From assembly GCA_963830885.1 (NCBI GenBank), contig CAWHOA010000003.1, forward strand, positions 224,118-288,117: a stretch of DNA of 64,000 nucleotides. Reading direction: 5' to 3'. The stretch comes from JAIBJN01 sp963830885. GTDB taxonomy: Bacteria > Actinomycetota > Thermoleophilia > Gaiellales > Gaiellaceae. Positions within the stretch are counted from its first letter, which is position 1; the number at the start of each line of letters is the position of its first letter. The position numbers and the translations under genes are program-made. This document shows, in pieces, positions 41,593 to 49,467 of this stretch. The notes under the pieces are model-generated. The model searched no databases, was not told the DNA's origin, and saw only the letters and a list, made by a program, of their open reading frames with translations.

Positions 41593-41776
41593 GGCTCGCT
41601 CCGTGGCGACGCGACTACGAGGGATCGGAGTCGAACCTCGCGGGACGATGGTTTCGGGAATCCACGGCGTGCTGGCTTCGGCTTTCTCGGCTCGCTCGGG
41701 ACAAACTGGGGACAAAGTCCTCGCCGTCACCTTCGTCGCTCTGTTCGAAACCTGCGTTTCAGCTGGGGCTTCCCGA

Positions 41777-41849
41777 CGCGCCTGCCAGGATTCGAACCTG
41801 GGACCCGCGGATTAGAAGTCCGCCGCTCTGTCCACTGAGCTACAGGCGC
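41777..41849 (-). tRNA. tRNA-Arg (anticodon TCT)
   Basis: A 73-nt cloverleaf on the reverse strand: 5' GCGCCTG with 3' CAGGCGC and discriminator G. Anticodon arm GCGGA-CTTCTAA-TCCGC; T arm CCAGG-TTCGAAT-CCTGG. CCA not encoded. Confidence 0.95.
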
Positions 41850-41890
41850 CCGGGCGCACCGTAGCACCCGCTAGACTCGTTCTCAGGCGC

Positions 41891-41964
41891 GGAGGGCGTA
41901 GCTCAGCTGGTAGAGCCCCGGGTTGTGGTCCCGGTGGTCGTGGGTTCGAATCCCATCGCCCTCC
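41891..41964 (+). tRNA. tRNA-His (anticodon GTG)
   Basis: Acceptor GAGGGCG (41892-41898) pairs with CGCCCTC (41957-41963). An extra 5' G at 41891 faces C at 41964, the special feature of tRNA-His. Anticodon arm CCGGG-TTGTGGT-CCCGG; T arm GTGGG-TTCGAAT-CCCAT. CCA not encoded. Confidence 0.95.
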
Positions 41965-41985
41965 CCTCGGGCTCCGGTCGGGCCG

Positions 41986-42261
41986 TTACGGGCGCTTCTT
42001 GGCAGAGCGGAGCGCCCGGCCAAGCTGCTTCGCGACCGACGGGCCGTTGTCCTTGACCGCCCTCGCAAGCGTCGAGCCGTTGTTCTTGACCGCCCGCCCG
42101 ACCGTCGGGCCGTTGTTCTTGACCGCCCTCGCGACCGTCGGGCCGTGTTTCCTCGCCGAGCTCTGCGCGGTCTCGAGGATGGCTCGGCGCCTCTCCGGCG
42201 GGATCCGCTTCCAGCCCTGCTGGGCCTTCATGGCGATGAAGATGATCTTGAGGGCGGGCAT
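41986..42261 (-). CDS. Small basic protein with tandem 11-residue repeats
   Basis: 91 residues. The N-terminal half (IAMKAQQGWKRIPPERRRAI) is unassigned. Residues about 37-80 hold four copies of an 11-residue unit around NNGPTVARAVK (variants GPTVGRAVK, GSTLARAVK, GPSVAKQL). The unit is amphipathic and basic, suggesting a helical nucleic-acid or membrane-surface binding element. It lies directly after sodA on the same strand (stop of sodA and start are adjacent). No known function recognised. Confidence 0.65.
   Translation of the reverse strand: MPALKIIFIAMKAQQGWKRIPPERRRAILETAQSSARKHGPTVARAVKNNGPTVGRAVKNNGSTLARAVKDNGPSVAKQLGRALRSAKKRP
42032..42160. repeat. Four tandem 33-bp repeats inside the small basic protein gene
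   Basis: Units at 42032-42064, 42065-42097, 42098-42130 and 42131-42160 share the core CCGTTGTTCTTGACCGCCC (last copy diverged). The period is a multiple of three and keeps the frame, so the array encodes the 11-residue protein repeats. It is not a CRISPR array. Confidence 0.8.
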
Positions 42262-42864
42262 CTAGGTCGAAGAGTAGCGATCGGCGACGCGGCCCCAGTC
42301 GACGGTGTTCCACCAGGCGTCGAGGTAGTCCGGGCGCCTGTTCTGGTAGAGGAGGTAGTAGGCGTGCTCCCAGACGTCGACGCCGAGGAGCGGCGTCTTG
42401 CCGTCCGAGATCGGGTTGTCCTGGTTCGCGGTCGAGACGACCGCGAGCGCGCCGCCGTCGAGGACGAGCCAGGCCCAGCCGGAGCCGAACCTGTTGACGC
42501 CGGCCTCCTTCAGCTCGCCCTGGAAGTCGGCGAAGGAACCGAACGCCTCGTCGATCGCGGCGGCGAGGTCGCCGCTCGGAGCGCCGCCGCCGTCCGGAGC
42601 CATGCTCTCCCAGAAGAGCGTGTGGTTGAGGTGGCCACCGCCGTTGTTCCGCACGGCCGTGCGCTTGTCGTCGGGGATCCGATCGAGGCTGGTGAGGACC
42701 TCCTCGATGGGCCGGTCGGCCCAGTCGGTGCCCTCGAGCGCCGCGTTGACCTTGTCCACGTAGGCCTGATGGTGCTTGTCGTGATGAATCCGCATCGTCT
42801 GCTCGTCGATGTGCGGCTCGAGCGCGTCGTACTCGTACGGAAGAGGTGGAACGGCGTACGCCAT
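42262..42864 (-). CDS. sodA: Superoxide dismutase, Fe/Mn family
   Basis: 200 residues from ATG 42864 (ribosome site CAAGGAGCTC). The four metal ligands are in their usual places: His in TMRIHHDKHH, His in GGGHLNHTLFWESM, and Asp and His in GVDVWEHAYYLLYQNRRPDY. It removes superoxide in the cytoplasm. Together with ctaG it indicates a lifestyle exposed to oxygen, which makes the nearby selenoprotein reductase operon unexpected. The 281-base interval upstream to 43145 carries the promoter region of the next gene. Confidence 0.95.
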   Translation of the reverse strand: MAYAVPPLPYEYDALEPHIDEQTMRIHHDKHHQAYVDKVNAALEGTDWADRPIEEVLTSLDRIPDDKRTAVRNNGGGHLNHTLFWESMAPDGGGAPSGDLAAAIDEAFGSFADFQGELKEAGVNRFGSGWAWLVLDGGALAVVSTANQDNPISDGKTPLLGVDVWEHAYYLLYQNRRPDYLDAWWNTVDWGRVADRYSST

Positions 42865-43095
42865 GAGAGCTCCTTGGTCGCCTGACGCCAGGGAGACTAC
42901 CGGGCCGCAAAGGCCACTTGTCTCGGCGTGCGCGACGTGATATTCAGGCGCCCGGGAAACGCCGGACCCGGAGACTCGGCTTCTGCGGCCCAAGCCTGAG
43001 TCTCCGGGCCAGCTCTCGCGGTATGCCAGGCATCACTCGGGATCGGGTTTCCCGAGAGGCGAGATCGTTTCGACTATAACCAGATCCGTGGAGAA

Positions 43096-43139
43096 GTCAA
43101 GGGAGGTTGTCAAGTGATCGATGAACTTCTATCCTTGAC
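43096..43139 (+). promoter_or_regulatory. Promoter with GTCAAG repeats before the XRE-TPR gene
   Basis: A sigma-70-like promoter: TTGTCA (43107-43112), 17-bp spacer, TATCCT (43130-43135). GTCAAGG (43096-43102) and its inverted copy CCTTGAC (43133-43139) bracket the promoter, and a third copy GTCAAG (43109-43114) lies on the -35 box. The layout suggests autoregulation. The start codon is 10 bases after the -10 box with no ribosome site, so translation is probably leaderless. Confidence 0.6.
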
Positions 43140-43145
43140 CCAACG

Positions 43146-44480
43146 GTGACGAGTCAAGAGACCGCCACGAAAGCCCAGGTCCCGGCCACGCTGGGGCAGC
43201 GGCTGCGCGAGGCGCGGGTGGCCCGTGGGCTGACCCAGTCGGAGCTCGCCGACAACCGCTTCTCGAAGCAGTACGTGAGCCAGCTCGAGCGCGACCAGCT
43301 CCGCCCGACGGGCGAGACGCTCGCGTGGCTGGCCGAACGCCTGCAGATCGACCAGTCCTACCTGGCCACGGGTGTCGACGGCCGCCAGCGCGAGCGCGTC
43401 GAGAGCGTCGTCGTCAGGGCCGAGGCCGCGGTCGAGGCGCACGATTACGCCGAGGCAATCGAGCTGCTGGGGGAGATCGACGGCCCGTTCCCGGGCGACT
43501 CGGCCGCCGACCTCGAGCTCCGCGCCCTGCTTGCCGAGTCGTGGGCGCGCATGTACATCGGCGAGATGCGCGGGGCGCTGCCGCTCCTCTCGCGGGCCCG
43601 GGAGATCGTCGAGGACCCGGTCTTCTCGGACGTCGACCGCGCCGAGGTGCTCTTCCGCCTCGGCTGTTGCCGCTACCGGCTGACGTCGGTCTCCACGGCG
43701 CTGGCGCTCTTCACGGAGGCGCTGGAGCTGGCGGAGCGGTCGGGGATCCCGTGCGACCGGCTCCGGTCGCGGATCTTCGGCTGGCGGTCGCGCTGCTACC
43801 GGAGGCAGCGCGACTGGGAAGCCGCGCTCGAGGACGTCGAGCGCGCGCTCGAGCTGGCCGAGGCGCTGGACGACCCGCGTGGGACGGCCGATGCGTACTT
43901 CCTGGGCGCGCTCGTCGCCGAGCGGCGGGGCCAGTGGGTGGCCGCGCGCTCGTACGCCGAGAAGGCGAAGACGCTCTACGAGCAGATCGACGACCGCGCC
44001 AACACGGGCAAGCTGCTCACGACCCTCGGCGGGCTGACCTTCCTCTTGGGGAAGCCGGACGAATCGATCCCGTTCTTCAAGCAGGCCTTCGCCGTTGCCC
44101 TCGAGGTCGGGAGCGACGCCGATGCCGCGCAGGCGGTGTCGTCGCTCGCCCAGGTCCACCTCAGGACCGGCCAGGTCGAGCTGGCCGAGGAGCAAGCGAG
44201 GCACGCGCTCGAGCTGCTCGCCGGCAGGGTCGACTTCATCGACGAGATCGGGAACGCGCAGCTCGTGCTCGGACGCTCGCTCCTCGAGCAGGGCAAGCTG
44301 GAGGAGGCGGCCGAGAAGTTCGGGGCGGCCGAGACGAGCTTCGACCAGCTCTCCTCCGCCAGCCACAAGGCCGCTGCCTGGACGGCCCAGGCGGAGCTCG
44401 CGGTCGAGCGTGGGGACCGCGATGCGGCGATCAACCTGTACCAGCAAGCGGTGCAGGCGTTGCAGGACTTCCGCTTCTGA
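43146..44480 (+). CDS. XRE-TPR regulator, candidate peptide-pheromone receptor (RRNPP-like)
   Basis: 444 residues from GTG 43146. N-terminal XRE HTH at about 16-70 (LGQRLREARVARGLTQSELA ... FSKQYVSQLERDQLRP). Residues about 85-440 are all-helical tetratricopeptide-type repeats (AIELLGEIDG; ALALFTEALELAERSG; AALEDVERALELAEALDDP; AKTLYEQIDDRANTGKLLTT; ELAEEQARHALELL; AINLYQQAVQALQDF). HTH plus TPR in about 300-450 residues is the build of PlcR, NprR and Rgg-like receptors of exported peptides. Two tiny hydrophobic peptide genes follow 16 and 159 bases after its stop, each with a strong ribosome site, which is what such a receptor would need. Peptide binding is inferred. Confidence 0.85.
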   Translation: MTSQETATKAQVPATLGQRLREARVARGLTQSELADNRFSKQYVSQLERDQLRPTGETLAWLAERLQIDQSYLATGVDGRQRERVESVVVRAEAAVEAHDYAEAIELLGEIDGPFPGDSAADLELRALLAESWARMYIGEMRGALPLLSRAREIVEDPVFSDVDRAEVLFRLGCCRYRLTSVSTALALFTEALELAERSGIPCDRLRSRIFGWRSRCYRRQRDWEAALEDVERALELAEALDDPRGTADAYFLGALVAERRGQWVAARSYAEKAKTLYEQIDDRANTGKLLTTLGGLTFLLGKPDESIPFFKQAFAVALEVGSDADAAQAVSSLAQVHLRTGQVELAEEQARHALELLAGRVDFIDEIGNAQLVLGRSLLEQGKLEEAAEKFGAAETSFDQLSSASHKAAAWTAQAELAVERGDRDAAINLYQQAVQALQDFRF

Positions 44481-44496
44481 AAGGAGGTGCGTCCAC

Positions 44497-44586
44497 GTGA
44501 GCCGGGCGTCGTTCCAGGTCCTTCTCGTCACCATCGCGTTGCTCGCCGCGAGCTTCGCGGGCAAGGGGTTCCCCGACGGGCCGTAG
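44497..44586 (+). CDS. 29-residue hydrophobic peptide, candidate pheromone precursor 1
   Basis: GTG 44497 to TAG 44584-44586, with the strong ribosome site AAGGAGGTG (44481-44489) directly after the regulator stop. The peptide starts MSRASFQ, has a hydrophobic core LLVTIALLAASFAG and ends KGFPDGP. It is identical at 21 of 29 positions to the next small gene, and the C-terminal GFPDGP is fully conserved, as expected if that end is the active part. The core could act as an export signal. Alternative: a membrane-active toxin-like or leader peptide. Confidence 0.7.
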   Translation: MSRASFQVLLVTIALLAASFAGKGFPDGP

Positions 44587-44639
44587 CGCTCGTTACGTCG
44601 GTCGAAATGGCGCTTCGAGGAAAGGAGGTGAGCTGGATA

Positions 44640-44729
44640 GTGAACCGGGCCTCGCTCCAGATTGTTCTCGTCACCGCCGCGTTGCTGCTTGCAAGCATCG
44701 CCGGTATCGGTTTCCCCGACGGGCCGTAG
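44640..44729 (+). CDS. 29-residue hydrophobic peptide, candidate pheromone precursor 2
   Basis: GTG 44640 to TAG 44727-44729, preceded by AAAGGAGGTG (44621-44630). It starts MNRASLQ, has the core IVLVTAALLLASIAG and ends IGFPDGP. It is a clear paralogue of the gene at 44497-44586. A GTG at 44628 is in frame but lies on the ribosome site. A terminator follows 30 bases later, closing a three-gene unit with the XRE-TPR regulator. Confidence 0.7.
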   Translation: MNRASLQIVLVTAALLLASIAGIGFPDGP

Positions 44730-44759
44730 TCCTCGCGCCGGGGAAGCAGGGTTGAAAGC

Positions 44760-44799
44760 GGCCGGCTTTCGGGTGCCGGCCGGCCAGATGGCGTCCTTT
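44760..44799 (+). terminator. Intrinsic terminator after the peptide genes
   Basis: GGCCGGC-type stem: GGCCGGC (44760-44766, reading through the line join) pairs with GCCGGCC (44775-44781) around TTTCGGGT. A CCTTTT run follows at 44795-44800. It ends the regulator-peptide transcript. Confidence 0.6.
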
Positions 44800-45014
44800 T
44801 GAGCCGCCCAGCGGCCGTTTTCGGCTGACTTACGCCTGGAATCTGCTTGGAGGGGTTTTTGGTGCAAATCCCTGCGCCGGGGGATTCGCTCCGGCCTCTC
44901 CTGACCGATGCTCCGAGGGCTGGTAGAGCCCTACGGCGAGCGGTCATCGCGGCAGAGCTCTAGAAGCGAAGCCGTGCCGTCCCTCGCAACCCGCCCTAGG
45001 GGGTGAATTCCGAG
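44800..45014 (+). other. Structured leader region before the pilin gene
   Basis: 215 bases without a gene. It contains nested pairings: AGGGCT-GGTAG-AGCCCT (about 44914-44933) enclosed by GACCG/CGGTC, and a GCCGGGGG/CTCCGGC-type stem just before. The ribosome site AGGGGGTG lies at the right end. A regulatory leader is possible, but I could not match a known riboswitch class. Confidence 0.35.
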
Positions 45015-45185
45015 ATGAAGACCTTTTTCGAGTCCAGCGCTAGCCGCGTCAGGCGCGAGGACGGGCAGACGATGGCCGAGTACGGCGTCGTGCTGGCCGT
45101 CATCACGCTGGCGGTGGTCGTCGCCCTCGCGGCGCTGTCCGGCGCCATCGGCGACGCGCTCAACGCCGTCGCTGGAGTCCTCTAG
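45015..45185 (+). CDS. Flp/Fap-type class IVb pilin
   Basis: 56 residues from ATG 45015 (GTG 45003 also in frame, but the AGGGGGTG site suits 45015). A charged leader ends at the prepilin peptidase site REDG/QTMAEYG, followed by the hydrophobic assembly helix VVLAVITLAVVVALAALSG. These pilins form Tad-type adhesive pili. No Tad assembly genes (ATPase, TadB/C, peptidase) are in the window, so they must be elsewhere or the pilin is an orphan. Confidence 0.9.
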   Translation: MKTFFESSASRVRREDGQTMAEYGVVLAVITLAVVVALAALSGAIGDALNAVAGVL

Positions 45186-45195
45186 TTCCGGGCAA

Positions 45196-45234
45196 GCCGC
45201 GGGGAGGTCGCTCGCAAGGCGCCTTCCCCGCGGC
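45196..45234 (+). terminator. Hairpin after the pilin gene
   Basis: GCCGCGGGGAGG (45196-45207) pairs with CCTTCCCCGCGGC (45222-45234) with one bulged base, 11 bases after the pilin stop. There is no long T tract. Confidence 0.55.
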
Positions 45235-45316
45235 CTTACCGGCCGCCGCCGTCCGCCCCGGTGACGCGGGCGTCTTGAACGCGGCTGCCTTGCGTCATAC
45301 GCTTCGGTCTCTGCGG

Positions 45317-46120
45317 ATGGGGAGGCTGGGGACTGCGGTCGTGATCCTGGTGCTGGCGCTGTCCGGTGTCGCCTGCGAGGTCGAGGCGGACGAGCCGGCG
45401 ACCGACGAGGAGGCCGAGCCCGTGCCTTCCCTGGGCGTGACGGTCGAGGAGGACTCGTCCGCGACCCCTCCGCCGGCGCCGCGGTCGCGCACTGCCCGGG
45501 TCGCCGAGGTGCTGGACGGCGACACCATCAGGCTCGCGAGCGGGGTCCGAGTCCGGCTCGTCCAGATTGACGCGCCCGAGAGCTCCGGGGAGTGCTACGG
45601 GGAAGAGGCGGGCACAGTCCTCCGGCGGCTCCTCCCTGTCGGCGCGCGCGTCCGGCTCGAGCGCGACCCCGCGCTCGACGACGTCGACCGCTACGACCGC
45701 CGCCTCCGCTACGTGTTCAGGAGCCGGACGAACGTCAACCTCTCGCTTGTCCGCAGCGGCGCGGCCAGCGTCTGGTTCTTCGACGGCGACCGCGGCCGCT
45801 TCGCGCGAGAGCTCCTCGCAGGCGCGCGCACGGCGAAGGCGCAGAAGCGCGGCGCCTGGGGCGCCTGCCGCGCCCGCCTCGATCCCTCCGGCGCCTTCGA
45901 GACCCACCCGAAGCTAGCGCCGGCCCCGCAGGCGGCGGCGGGAGGCGACTGCCACCCGTCCTACGCAGGCGCCTGCCTCGACCCCTCCGTCTCGGACTAC
46001 GACTGCGCCGGCGGCAGCGGGAACGGGCCCGCCTTCACCGGCCGCGTCCGCGTGGTCGGCTACGACGAGTACGACCTCGACCCGAACGGCGACGGCGTCG
46101 GCTGCGAGACCTCGCGCTGA
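45317..46120 (+). CDS. Thermonuclease-like (SNase) lipoprotein with C-terminal excalibur-like motif
   Basis: 267 residues from ATG 45317 (an in-frame TTG at 45275 would add 14). Lipoprotein signal with LSGVAC, then an acidic/Pro linker. The SNase fold at about 75-205 has the catalytic set: Arg/Asp/Glu in RVRLVQIDAPESS and the second Arg in DRYDRRLRYVF. The tail carries the calcium-binding-like DYDCAGGSGNGP ... DLDPNGDGVGCE, as in excalibur domains. It should be a surface-held, calcium-dependent nuclease. Expressed alone between the pilin and PPOX genes. Confidence 0.88.
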   Translation: MGRLGTAVVILVLALSGVACEVEADEPATDEEAEPVPSLGVTVEEDSSATPPPAPRSRTARVAEVLDGDTIRLASGVRVRLVQIDAPESSGECYGEEAGTVLRRLLPVGARVRLERDPALDDVDRYDRRLRYVFRSRTNVNLSLVRSGAASVWFFDGDRGRFARELLAGARTAKAQKRGAWGACRARLDPSGAFETHPKLAPAPQAAAGGDCHPSYAGACLDPSVSDYDCAGGSGNGPAFTGRVRVVGYDEYDLDPNGDGVGCETSR

Positions 46121-46130
46121 CTCATCGGAA

Positions 46131-46547
46131 CTAGGAGTGCTCGTGCCAGCGCTCGGGCTCGATCAGCGCGGTGACGCGCTTGCGACCCCGGTTCCAGTAC
46201 GGCGCGCCGCGGTAGCGCTGCGAGAGCCGGTCGATGTCGACGAGGCCCTCGTCGTCCCGCAGCTCGACCACCCTGCCGAGGACGGTCACGGCCCGGTACC
46301 AGTCGCCGAGGTCGAGGACGGTGATCGCGACACGCGGGTCGCGCTGCAGGTGCTTGAGGCGCAGCCGCTCGAAGTCCATGTTCACGAGGATGCGGCCGTC
46401 GTCCCAGTCGTACCAGGTCGCGGCCGAATAGGGGGCGCCGTCCGAGCGGACCGTGGCCACGACGGCAGCGTGCGGCTCCTTCAGGAACTCGACCAGCTCG
46501 GCGGGGAGCGGCGCAGGCGGCACCCGGCCAGTGTAGGCCACTCTCAC
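46131..46547 (-). CDS. PPOX-class (F420/FMN-binding) oxidoreductase
   Basis: 138 residues from GTG 46547. The split-barrel flavin-binding fold is clear: PHAAVVATVRSDGAPYSAAT, RILVNMDFERLRLKHLQRDP and DWYRAVTVLGRVVELRDDEG. Many actinobacterial members use coenzyme F420; others bind FMN or biliverdin, and the cofactor cannot be fixed from sequence alone. It is convergent with the nuclease gene. The interval 46548-46720 is non-coding. Confidence 0.85.
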   Translation of the reverse strand: MRVAYTGRVPPAPLPAELVEFLKEPHAAVVATVRSDGAPYSAATWYDWDDGRILVNMDFERLRLKHLQRDPRVAITVLDLGDWYRAVTVLGRVVELRDDEGLVDIDRLSQRYRGAPYWNRGRKRVTALIEPERWHEHS

Positions 46548-46720
46548 GGGCGCTTCATCTCGGCTTCCTACGGTGGGCTCCAGCTGTTCGGAACCGACGG
46601 AGGAGGCTCGAGATGCCGGCATGGCGACCTGGGCGAGCTGACTCGATCAGCGCTCCGCCAACCAGAGGCCTGCCCCTGATGCGGGTCGGATGCGCCGCGT
46701 GGCACGAGGTCGTGACGCAG

Positions 46721-46747
46721 GTGAGGGGCGGGAAGCCCGCCCCTCAC
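46721..46747 (-). terminator. Perfect hairpin after the zinc carboxypeptidase gene
   Basis: GTGAGGGGCGGG (46721-46732) and CCCGCCCCTCAC (46736-46747) pair over 12 bases around AAG, 20 bases beyond the carboxypeptidase stop on the reverse strand. Confidence 0.65.
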
Positions 46748-46767
46748 CTCTTGCTTACTGCTCCGTC

Positions 46768-49467
46768 CTAGTCGTCCGTGAGGTTCGACCACAGGGCGGC
46801 CTGGCCGATGAGCGGCCACTCGCGCTCTGCGTCCCCTCGCGAGAAGGGATTCGTGGCGAGGCCCAGGTACCGGCTCCCCACGAGGGTCGTGCCGTGAACG
46901 ATGATCGGCGCGCTCTCCGCCTTCCGATCGCGGTCCTGCCAGAGTCCGGCGACGAACGTCGAATCGACGCTCGGCAGATACCGGCCGTCCACCGTGGCGC
47001 CGGTCGGCAGGGACGCGAACCACGTCACGTTCGACGGCAGGTAGAGGTTGTCGGTCGCGCCGGGTAGGCGCCCGTGAGCGGGCTGCTCGCGCCGACGTTG
47101 TCCCAGAGGGCGATCCCGCCGCCCGCGCCGTCGCTGCCCTGCGTCAGGTTGCCCTTGATCAGCGCCGGGATGCGCTCCGGTCGAGGAAGGCGAAGTTGGA
47201 GGCGGACTGGCTCGTCGCGATGTAGCCGCCGCCGCGCTCGAAGAACGCACGCAGGCGGTCCCGCGCGGTGTTGCCTTGCGGATAGGTCTGGCCGACGTTG
47301 TAGATGACGTCGAAGCTCTCCAGCGGGTCGGTGGCCGCGTTCTGCAGCGAGTTCGACCCGCTCGTGGTCGAGACGAAGCCCACGTCGGGGCCGAAGATCT
47401 GGCGCAGCGACCACGACGTGTCGGATTCGACGGGGTTCCCGCTGTCGACGAGCATGGCGATCCGCGGCGCCTCGTCGAGCTGCGTCCCCGCCGGCGTCAT
47501 GCCGAGGCCTCGCTCGAAGAAGACACCGGCCGCCTTCCCGGCCGCGTCGAGAGCGACCGCGGTCGCCGCGTCGCCGGGGAAGATCACCGAGCCGGCCGGC
47601 ATTGCGCCGGCGGAGGCGCTCGTGAACGCCGCCTCCGCGACCTCGCCGTCGGCCCCGCCTCGGAGCACGTCCAGGACGGCCCGGAGCTCCGCGGTTCCCC
47701 TGATCGTCAGGGCGTACCAGTCCGCCGGGCCGCCGGTGCGCACGCCGCCCAGGAGCTCGTTGACGTCGGCGACCGGAGTCGTCGCCGGGTTGAAGGACGC
47801 GTCGCCCGCCGGGATCTCGATGACGTCCGCGCCCCAGAGCGACCCGTGGCTCCAGGCGCCCGGCGGCGCGTACAGCTGGCTGATCCGCTCGGAGATGTCC
47901 TGCCCGGCCGCGAGGGCGGTGTACGCGAAGCCGCGGAAGGCCTGCCTCATCGAGACGACGTAGGACCCGGCGGGGAACGTCGTCCCGGACCACACGATGT
48001 CGGCCCCGGTTCGGCCGACCTCGACGCCGTTGTCGAGCAGCCAGTCGACGAGCCGGTTCGCCTCGGCGTCGCTCCGCTGGACGCCGCGGTTGGGGGAGAC
48101 CTGGTCGGCCGAGCCTCCGACGAAGGGGATGAGGAACGCCTTCGGGTACTCGACCATCCAGTTGTGCTGGGCCTCCGTGAAGCCCCGGCCGGCGACCAAG
48201 CGGGTCGTCGCAGCAGTTCACCCGGGCCGCGCCGGCCACGCCGCGCCGGAAGATCTCCAGCTGGTCGGCCAGGATGGCGGCCCGGTTCTCGATCCAGAAG
48301 TCGGCCGAGGAGTAGAAGATGAGGTACTGCTCGCGCTTCGACCCGAGCGCGCCGCCGCAGGCCGCGTTGTTGCACATCTCGACGGTGGACCCGTCGACGC
48401 CGAAGAACGCGCCGTAGGTCTGGCTGTAGAACGGGCCCCAGTCGTCCCAGCCCTCGGCGACCTCCGGGCCTCCGTTCTTGCTACCGCTGACGCCGCGCTG
48501 GTCCCACTGGTTGACCGGCCGCTGGATGGTTCGGCCGATCGCCTCGATCGGCCGCCTGGTTGGCGTCCAGCCGGCGCTGGTTCCAGTAGAGGAACTTGTC
48601 GTACTCCAGCCCTGGATTGTGCGGCTTCGTCAGCCCGTCGACGAGGGTGGGGTTGTAGTACCCGTGCATGAACAGCCCGACCGGGGCGAGCCATTCGAGC
48701 TGGAACGCGGTGTTGGCGCGGATCTCCGGCTGGGACTGGACGAGCAGGTCTCGGTTCATGTCGAAGCGGTTCTCGTTCTGCCGCCGTCCTGCCACTCGAC
48801 CGTCGGGGTTCGTGGTCGGGATGACGACGACGATCGCATGGTCGAGGAGCTCGTCGACCGTGTCGTTCGTCCCGTAGCGGGAGCGTGACAAGATCGCGGA
48901 TCGCCTGCATCATCGCGTCGGTGCCTTCGCGCTCGCCCGCCGTGGATGTTGGCCTCGACGAACACGGGCAGCTTGACGTTCTCCTCCCAGAACGCCAGCA
49001 GGGCCTGGGCTCGGGCCGGGTCGGTGCAGCATGAGCCCTCGAAGCTGCTGCCAGCGGGCGTAGTCGCGGCTTGCTGCTCGGGGGTCTCGAGCGCGTTGAC
49101 GACGACTCCGAAGATGTCGCGGCCGAGGACGGACTGTCCGATGACGGAGTAGGTCCAGCCGGTCCGGGACGCCGGCTGCAGCCGCCTCGGCCTCGAACTG
49201 GTCGAGCGTGCAGCCGATCGCCCCGTTCGGGATCAGCGCGAGCGGTGCCGACTGCGGGACGTTCTCACCGGTCGCAGGGGCGCACCACTCCTCCCCGTAC
49301 GTCGGGCCCAGCCCGTGTGAGACCGGGTTCCCGTCCCACGGCGGGCCTGACTGGGCCCCCGCCGGCGCGGCGAACGCGATCGCCGCGATCACGAGCGCAA
49401 GCACGGTCGTAATGGACATCCTGGTGGATCGCCTGACTGCTCCCTGCAACGGGAACACCCCCTTCAC
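46768..49467 (-). pseudogene. Secreted M14-family zinc carboxypeptidase, broken by about six frameshifts
   Basis: Joined across frames it is about 900 residues: signal peptide (SITTVLALVIAAIAFAAPAGA, GTG 49467 or ATG 49419), M14 catalytic domain, then a long beta-rich C-terminal part. Recognisable pieces are RTGWTYSVIGQSVLGRDIFG, VFVEANIHGG (zinc site), AIVVVIPTTNPDGR, FDMNRDLL, LFMHGYYNPTL and EYLIFYSS-like QYLIFYSSADFW. Frame changes occur near 49155, 48940, 48885, 48555, 48205 and 47185, plus one near 47065. The one at about 48940 inserts a G into HGG(E)RE, the zinc-binding motif. Because protein similarity resumes at once after each shift, sequencing error is as likely as decay. Confidence 0.75.

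Noticed and set aside
41630..41700. Second tRNA fragment on the reverse strand (GAGGTTCGACTCC at about 41632-41644)
   Set aside because: A T-loop-like sequence is present, but stems do not pair and no acceptor or anticodon arm can be built.
42032..42160. 33-bp direct repeats as a small CRISPR array
   Set aside because: There are no spacers: units are head-to-tail, diverge gradually and keep a protein frame.
44487..44729. Single 80-residue protein covering both peptide genes
   Set aside because: It joins part of the first peptide region out of frame to the second; the two separate ribosome sites and the paralogous peptides fit two genes.
44840..44960. Riboswitch (c-di-GMP or cobalamin type) before the pilin gene
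   Set aside because: The phrase GGTGCAAATCCC resembles parts of known motifs, but the rest of each consensus core is missing.
47025..48377. 450-residue open frame on the reverse strand as a separate gene
   Set aside because: It mixes short true pieces of the zinc carboxypeptidase (QYLIFYSSADFW; ALIKGNLTQGSDGAGGG) with out-of-frame Arg/Gly-rich sequence; the frameshifted single gene explains it.
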